NCBI RefSeq assembly: GCF_023343835.1 | Contig: NC_064434.1 | Coordinates: 5,871,505-5,935,504, forward strand | Direction of reading: 5' to 3' | From: Lagopus muta | Lineage: Eukaryota; Chordata; Aves; Galliformes; Phasianidae | DNA length: 64,000 nt | Part shown: positions 58,401 to 64,000 of the stretch, one piece after another | Numbering within the stretch: position 1 is the first letter of the stretch | Layout: each line of letters starts with the position of its first letter | Notes under the pieces: model-generated | Seen by the model: only the letters and a program-made list of their open reading frames with translations | Database searches by the model: none | Told to the model about the DNA's origin: nothing | Translations under genes and position numbers: made by a program

Positions 58401-61400
58401 CCAGTGGGCATCGTTTTTCCACTGCTATGAATTAACATGAAGATGGGAAGTTTTATTCCAGGACTCAAGAAAGAGTGGAAGAACTCCTAACCCTGCTGAT
58501 GGTCATGCTTGTTGAAGACTGCTCATATCTCCCTCTGTGTTCTCTCCAGGAACTTCAAACAGAGCAAGTCATCTCCACAGGTCCTACACAAGCAGTGCTT
58601 CACCCCTTTCCATCTCCTCTTGCTCCCCTTGCAAGGCAAGTGTACCTCCTGCTTGAGGAACGCCAGCTTAAGCTCACTGTCAGCCATCAGTTTGGTCTGG
58701 GCTTTCTGTAGTTCCTGCTGCACGGCCTCTTTGAAAGCATCAAGGCAGGTTTTCAGTGTGGAGCAGGTGCCCATCTGGATCCTGTCAGGGTAGGAAATTC
58801 ATCAAAAAGGACAATGGCAATGGCATTGTACTCCATGGCCTCCCCACTCTCAGGATTCTATGATTGCATTCTAAAAAGCACCGGCACAGGTTGCCCGAAG
58901 AGGTGATGGATGTCCCAGCAGACAGCCAAAGTCAGGCTGGATGGGACTCTGAGCACCTGATGGAGCTGTGGGTGTCCCTGTTCTGTGCAAGGGAGTCGGA
59001 TCAGATGGCCTGTAAGGGTCCCTTCCAACTCAAATGATTCTAGGATTCTATGGAAACTGCGGTTGAACACAGGCAGGCTCTCACCTGAACACCTTCCCAA
59101 AATTCATGTCGATCTTTTCGTAGATGGGCTGTGCCAAGGAGCTGTTGACATCTATCCGGAAGAAGGTGCGGGAGGCATAGACCCCCTTCTTCAGGCACAC
59201 GGCCCTCAGGGTCTGATGGTAGCCTTGGTACCCGTGGTTGCGCTGCAGGGCAGAAAGAAGTGTGATGAGGCACAGCCTGGCCATGGTTGGAAGAGACCCC
59301 AAAGGATCACTGAGTCCAACTCGTGGCTCCACATAGGACCATCCGGAGAGCATACATCTGAGAGTGGTATCCCAGTGCTCCCTGAGCTCTGAGCCTTGCC
59401 CTCTGCCCTGGGGAGCTGCTCCACATCCATTGCCCTCTGGGGCACAGCCTTTCCCTAACCCCCACCTGACCTTCCCCTGACACAGCTCCGTGCTGTTTCC
59501 TCAAGCCCTGCCACTGTCACCAGAGAGCAGAGAAACCGATTTATACTCACACTGACGATACTTCGGATAGCTGTCTGATAGGACCTCTTTGCTTCTTCTA
59601 CGCCTTCCTTGAGTGGCTGCTCGATGGGCAGAAAGCACTCCTTAATATCCTTCTCCAGATCAGCAATCTTCTGCACCATGATCTCTCTCAAGTGATTTCT
59701 TTTTGCAAGTTGATACTGACATCAGTGGACAACAGAAAGAAAAAATAATTATAATAAGATCACAATGGAGCCATAAATAACCCCACCAGAGCCAAACTAC
59801 CTCTCCACCTTTCCCTTTAGCTGTTCCCTAAAGCCTCTCTGGGCGAACCTGAGCATGTTTGTTGGCCTGGAGACTACAGATGAGAGAGAAAATAGTGAAG
59901 GCCTCCATGGTGTGATCCATTAGCACGTTCCTCTTCTGCTTGACGTAAAACCCGCGGACGTACTCCCTCAGCTTTGGGATCTCTGCAAGCAGGCGGGAGG
60001 TTGGGTGAGCATGGATGCCCCATCCCTGCAGGCATTCAAGGCCAGGCTGGATGTGGCTCTGGGCAGCCTGGTCTGCAGGTTGGCGACCCTGCACATTGCA
60101 GGGGGGTTGAAACTAGATGAGCATTGCAATCTTTTCCAACCCAGGCCATTCTATGATTCTATGACAGCCCTGCATTGCAGCACTGGATGCCACCTGCAGC
60201 CAGAAAACCCAACCATCACCTGTTTCCTCCTTGCTGAGCATCTCCTCCTGCCAGTACTCGCGGGCGCTGACGGTGTACACAAGGTCAGCCTTGTGCACCA
60301 CCTCCAAGTCATTTGGGAGCTTTTCCTGAAAGACATGAACACCCCGAGCTCATGTCAGCTGGGTTCTTCTTTTTCACGAAGCAAGTGCTGGTTAGGGGAC
60401 ATCTCCACCATTAAATTTCACACGATTCTTTCATAGACAGTGGAGAATTAAACTGGAGATGACCAGGGACCAAATGGACCAAACACAGAGCAAAGAAAGC
60501 AAGCAGAGGCTACTAGACAAAGAGCAGACATCATGGAAAATGTCTGTTAATGAAGAACAGTGCCATACAGACGTATGCCAACCAGGTTCTCCAAGGAACA
60601 TTACCTCGAGTTTTTTCTTTATCATTCTACTCTTCTCCTGTTTCACAGCCGCATTCCTTTCCAGGATAGCATCATGTTTATTTATCTGTGTTGGAAGAAA
60701 GAATAGGAATTACTACTGACATTTCCCAGTAATGTTTTAGGGATCCTGAACTTCTAAGGTCAAATGGGCCATCCAGGACAGTTTCTCCCTAATGAAGGAC
60801 TCTCTTAACAAAGAACTGCACAGAGCTCCTGGTTTCTGTACCAAGCCCATCAGTTCTGTTCATGTCACACTGATTCATATAGGAAATTCTCCAGTTTCCT
60901 TAAATGGAATCACTGCTCCTGGAGATGTTCAGGAATGATGGAGATGTGGCACTTGGGAACATGGTCAGTAGGCACAGTGGGGGTGGGTTGGGGTCGGTCT
61001 TGGTGCTTTTGGAGGTCTTTTCCAGCCTTCATGATTCTATCATTCTATGACTGGGCATGGTGGTAATGAGCTGATGGTTGGACTTGGTGATCTTACTGTA
61101 TTTTTTTTTGAAACCTTAATGACTCTACGATTCTATGATTCTGTGAAAGGGATGAAGAAATGTAAGGCTGAAAAATACTCACATTTTTTTTCTTTTTTTC
61201 CCTGAAAAGATAAAAACAAGGCAGAAATTACACACTTGAATGATTTTAGCAGTCCCCAGATCCTGCAAGGAGAAGAGATACCCAGCATCACCCACCCTAC
61301 TTGTTTCATTACCATCTATATTCCTCTAGATTCAAGTCATCCGACTTGGTGGCCACCAAGGAGATGTCCCTGCACATCCCACTCTGGAAAGCCTTCATGC

Positions 61401-63889
61401 CCTCTCTCAGCAGCATCTCATGGATTTTTTCTCCCAGGATCCGCTGGATGGAGTTGACCACCCAAATGACAGAGCATTTGTTGATGTTCTGCAAGGGGCA
61501 GGAGGGGAAGGAGGGCCAGAAATAAAGGATGAGATTACACATGGGAGATGCTGAGCACTTTTTATTCCCATTAACTCAGACATGCCACACCAGAATGGTG
61601 TGCACCTTCTGTTAAAGGTATCCCTGTTCCCCACAGCCCCATGGAGGCTCCCAGGCCTCTCCATCACTGATCCTTAGAGAACAGAAGTATGCCACGTGCA
61701 GAGAAGCAAATATTCCTGCCCTCCTAGTGGGGCAGCTCACACTCACCTCTTTCCACATCTCATCCCTTTTGCTGTTGAAATCACCTGTCCCTGGAATATC
61801 CACAAAGACAACACCTTCCGGAATCACTTGTGAATACGGGAGAGTCACTTCCACATTTTTGATCAGGGGCCAGATCCGCATTTTTGTGTCTTCTTTCTTC
61901 ATTTCTCCTACTGCACTGGTTGGACTCCGGATATATGGGCACATTTTGTCTGAAAGTTTTTCTGCCTGGGCCATAGCAAGTGAATAAAGTAGTGACCCCC
62001 TTAGCAAAGAACCTCAGAGACACCAGAACCCCACCAGGGTTGGATGAGGTTTGGGTATCCTGGTCTATGGGAGGTGACCGTGCCCGTGGGTTGGAACTGG
62101 ATGGGCTTTAAGTTCCCTTCCAACCCAAATCATTGTGCAACTCTGGGATTCCATGACATACAGGGGCTACTCACTGTTGTTTCCCTGAAGATGATACATC
62201 TTGAAGGGGGAATGGAAACGATGGGTTTCATCCTGCACAACTCTTCGTAACTCTTAGTTTCAGCTCCTTTCCCATAGATCGCAGAGATCTTTAAAGCAGC
62301 CTCACTTCTTTCACTGTTGTCCTCACTGTCTTCACTGGGGTCCAAAAACGCCACCAGACCCTTCAGCTCATCCTTCCACTCCTGGCAGGACACATTAGAT
62401 GTGCAGAAATTATGGCTTGGATACCTGCAAGAAATCCCATCACTTCCTCCCTCCTGGCACACCTAAACCAGCAGGAACCAGCGCCAGTGCCCATCACTTC
62501 TTTGGGGACACATTGGCCTTTGGGTCACATCCTCCCCTCCCACATTCTTCCATCAGGTTGTTCTTCCCTCTGGAGAAGTCAGCTAAGCCTCTTTCCTCTC
62601 TCCTCTAAAGGCAAACATTGAATCACAGAATCATCTGAGTTGGAAGGGACCTTGAAAGGCCATCAGGTCCAACTTCCCACAATGAATAGGGACACACACA
62701 GCTCCATCAGGTGCTAAAAGCTCCATCCAACCCAACCCTGTGTCTAGGGAGACATTCAAGAAACATAGAGCTATAATCCATGCCTCATCTGTGAGCAGGT
62801 GAATTTTGGCCTCGTGCTGTTTACTGCGGCTTGTGTTGATCTGCACCACACAGGACGTGCAGGCACTGCTCCCCGACACTGGCAAGAAGAAGTTTTTGTC
62901 TATGATGGCATTCAGCAATGTGCTTTTCCCTGCCCCAGTGCTGCCAAAGAGACCAATGTAAATGGGGTCCATCAGAATGTCGGGCTTCAAGCTTGTGAGG
63001 CGGTTCCTGAGCACAAAGATAGAAAAAAAAGGAACATTTCATAGGATCATGGAAACACATCAGGGTTGTGGCTGCCCCAGAGAGGCTGTGGATGCCCCGT
63101 CCATCCCTGGAGGTGTTCAAGGCCGGATTGAATGGGGCCCTGGGCAGCCTGGGCTGCTATGAAATGTGGAGGTTGGTGGCCCTGCGTGTGGCAGGGGGGT
63201 TGGAGATTTGTGATCCTTGAGGTCCCTTCCAACCCAGGCCATTCTGTGATTGGGTAGGAAAGGACTTCAAAGCCCCTCAGTCCAACTCCATGCCATGGGC
63301 TGTGTTCCCCTCACCAGCACAGGCTGCCCTTGGGCACTTCCAGGGATGGGGCACCCACAGTTCTCTGGGTAGCAGTGCCAGGGCCTCCCCACCATAATTA
63401 AAATTTAAGTAAGTTCAATAGGCTTGAGGCTTTCAAAGGATGGCAGATTGGACATCAGTGGGTTGGGATTCGAATTGGGGACCTTGGAGGTCTTTTCCAA
63501 TCTGAATGATTCTATGAGGCAAAAGCTCTGGGCAGCCCCTTTTCACACAAGAATCAAAAGATGCCCTTTAAGGCAAAAAATACCCATCAACTCACCTGAG
63601 ATATAGGATCCCCTCTCTTGCCCCAGGCTGGCTGAATACAGGGAGGAATTGTGACAGCTTCTGGGAGGACTTCTCCAGGATGGTCTTTAGTTCACTTTGC
63701 ATCCTTTTACCTGCAGGAAGGACACTGAGGTCAGGGCTGCAGAGATGCATGTTCCAAGCCCAGGGTCAGTAGGCACTGTGCCTTTTCCCTACTTACAGTT
63801 CTTAAGAGTCTCTCGCTCCCCATCCTCAAGAATTAGATCTCTCCTGCTCTTTTTCTTGGGAGTCTCTTCCAGCAAATCATCATTGCCAC
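55407..63889 (-). CDS. NUGGC: NUGGC-like nuclear GTPase (SLIP-GC family), copy B, open frame, 5' partial
   Basis: Seventeen exons (transcript order): 63797-63889, 63596-63710, 62784-63006, 62175-62381, 61747-61965, 61313-61488, 61183-61201, 60605-60685, 60220-60325, 59849-59982, 59548-59715, 59085-59242, 58646-58781, 57987-58095, 57311-57447, 55858-55948, 55407-55474. They give about 746 open codons; the exon with the start codon lies past the window. GTPase motifs seen: P-loop GSTGAGKST, switch II DIPGTGDFNSKRDEMW, G4 ATKSDD. Then come helical stalk segments: AREYWQEEML, EIPKLREYVRGF, MEQPL-like IEQPLKEGVEEA, YHQTLRAVCLKKGVYASRTF. Blocks align with human SLIP-GC as recalled. The family acts in the nucleus of lymphoid cells and is linked to genome stability there. 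The donor of the P-loop exon is GC instead of GT. This is the copy more likely to be functional. Confidence 0.93.
56262..57117 (+). mobile_element. CR1 LINE, longest copy in the window (about 0.85 kb)
   Basis: The 5' part is the reverse-transcriptase C-terminal region (GTAGTGTCCTACACATGGGG; KKANTTLGCIAQSVASRARE on translation). The 3' region follows to the TTCTGTGATTCTGTGA terminus. It lies in copy B between the exons at 57311 and 55948. Confidence 0.9.
56404..56492 (+). repeat. internal GGTTGAC repeat expansion in CR1
   Basis: Five or more spaced copies of TGGTTGAC/AGGTTGAC variants separate the normally adjacent CR1 blocks GAACAACAGGTTGACC and CCACAAGCCAGCAGTG. Confidence 0.8.
58138..58325 (-). 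mobile_element. CR1 LINE 3' fragment
   Basis: ACCATAGAATGATTCAGGCTG through CCACCTCCCCTGGGCAGCTG; copy B intron. Confidence 0.87.
58862..59053 (+). mobile_element. CR1 LINE 3' fragment
   Basis: GGCACAGGTTGCCCGAAGAG, then AAGTCAGGCTGGATGGGACT and the terminus ATGATTCTAGGATTCTATGG; ends about 30 bases from a copy B exon. Confidence 0.87.
59282..59475 (-). mobile_element. CR1 LINE 3' fragment
   Basis: GGTTGGAAGAGACCCCAAAGG, then GGGGAGCTGCTCCACATCCA and CCTTTCCCTAACCCCCACC. Confidence 0.8.
60005..60163 (+). mobile_element. CR1 LINE 3' fragment
   Basis: GGATGCCCCATCCCTGCAGG through CCAACCCAGGCCATTCTATG and the double terminal repeat; starts about 20 bases upstream of a copy B exon. Confidence 0.9.
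60915..61143 (+). mobile_element. two tandem CR1 3' ends
   Basis: Termini at about 61045 and 61143. The second ends about 40 bases from the 19-nt microexon donor. Confidence 0.82.
61183..61201 (-). CDS. NUGGC: NUGGC copy B 19-nt microexon
   Basis: It is almost purely purine on the coding strand and encodes (W)EKKKKN. The acceptor is CTTTTCAG and the donor GTGAGT. It bridges phase 2 to phase 0 exactly as in copy A and aligns with ERKAGN of human SLIP-GC as recalled. Confidence 0.78.
61313..61488 (-). CDS. NUGGC: NUGGC copy B G4 exon
   Basis: It encodes NINKCSVIWVVNSIQRILGE and CRDISLVATKSDDLNLEEYR. TKSD is the nucleotide-specificity (T/N-K-x-D) motif. It is open throughout, unlike its copy A counterpart. 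Confidence 0.94.
61747..61965 (-). CDS. NUGGC: NUGGC copy B G3 exon
   Basis: It encodes AEKLSDKMCPYIRSP, RIWPLIKNVEVTLP and [20 protein letters not shown], containing the DxPG switch-II motif. Confidence 0.95.
62038..62158 (+). mobile_element. CR1 LINE 3' end
   Basis: GTTGGAACTGGATGGGCTTT, TTCCCTTCCAACCCAAATCA, GGGATTCCATGAC; copy B intron. Confidence 0.8.
62618..62762 (-). mobile_element. CR1 LINE 3' fragment
   Basis: GAATCACAGAATCATCTGAG then TTGGAAGGGACCTTGAAAGG. It lies inside the intron with the GC donor, about 20 bases beyond that donor. Confidence 0.85.
62784..63006 (-). CDS. NUGGC: NUGGC copy B P-loop exon with GC donor
   Basis: It encodes [38 protein letters not shown] and ends LLTDE. 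The base pair after the exon is GC, where copy A has GT. The next exon starts EWKDEL in phase 0, so the boundary is well fixed by homology. Confidence 0.93.
63055..63517. mobile_element. cluster of three CR1 3' fragments in alternating orientation
   Basis: Plus copy 63055-63252 (ends CCATTCTGTGATTGGG), minus copy 63253-63400 (GGTAGGAAAGGACTTCAAAG), plus copy 63425-63517 (ends AATGATTCTATGAG). Together they fill most of one copy B intron. Confidence 0.82.
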
Positions 63890-64000
63890 CTTGTCAGAGG
63901 AAAGGGGATTTCTGATTAGTGCTTCTGATCTCCAAATCTCACTAGAGGGTTTCTGAACTGAAGATCATTCTTGGCAGCTCTGGGTAAGCATCCCTTTAAA

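Noticed and set aside
1-64000. Endogenous retrovirus, LTR or other viral element
   Set aside because: No LTR pair, primer-binding site, gag/pol/env-like frame or capsid gene was recognised; all retroelement sequence seen is CR1 LINE.

Overview
The window looks like a bird chromosome, most likely a galliform such as chicken or turkey. Dozens of CR1 retroposon fragments lie in both orientations. Introns are short, and many minisatellites and pentanucleotide arrays sit in them. The gene set and order (ESCO2, PBK, SCARA5, NUGGC) match the block I recall from human 8p21. Genes were found by reading exons, splice sites and phases by eye; no alignment was run, and comparisons with human proteins are from memory.

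Layout. About 1-13.2 kb holds ESCO2 (plus strand, cohesin acetyltransferase), complete from its large N-terminal exon to the stop; the exon with the start codon lies before the window. About 13.6-21.9 kb holds PBK (minus strand, mitotic kinase), complete with 7 coding exons and 321 codons, converging tail to tail on ESCO2. A CpG-rich PBK promoter is followed by a degenerate minisatellite. About 23.4-43.2 kb holds SCARA5 (minus strand, class A scavenger/ferritin receptor), complete with 8 coding exons plus one 5' untranslated exon and 492 codons. Its introns carry most of the window's tandem repeats.

About 43.4-64 kb holds two head-to-tail minus-strand copies of a NUGGC-like (SLIP-GC) dynamin-superfamily nuclear GTPase. 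Copy A (44.0-53.9 kb) has all 18 coding exons, but its reading frame is broken in exon 7, between the third and fourth GTPase motifs. Copy B (55.4-63.9 kb, running out of the window at its 5' end) has 17 visible exons and an open frame throughout. The copies share every intron phase, including a 19-nt microexon.

The genes are separately regulated vertebrate genes, not an operon. ESCO2 and PBK both serve S/M-phase chromosome biology. SCARA5 is a surface receptor. The NUGGC copies resemble a lymphoid nuclear GTPase. The main points for follow-up are the tandem NUGGC pair with one damaged copy, a GC splice donor in copy B, a PBK protein without the usual C-terminal PDZ ligand, tandem splice sites in SCARA5, and several large homogenised repeat arrays. 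No viral element, tRNA, rRNA or CRISPR array was recognised.
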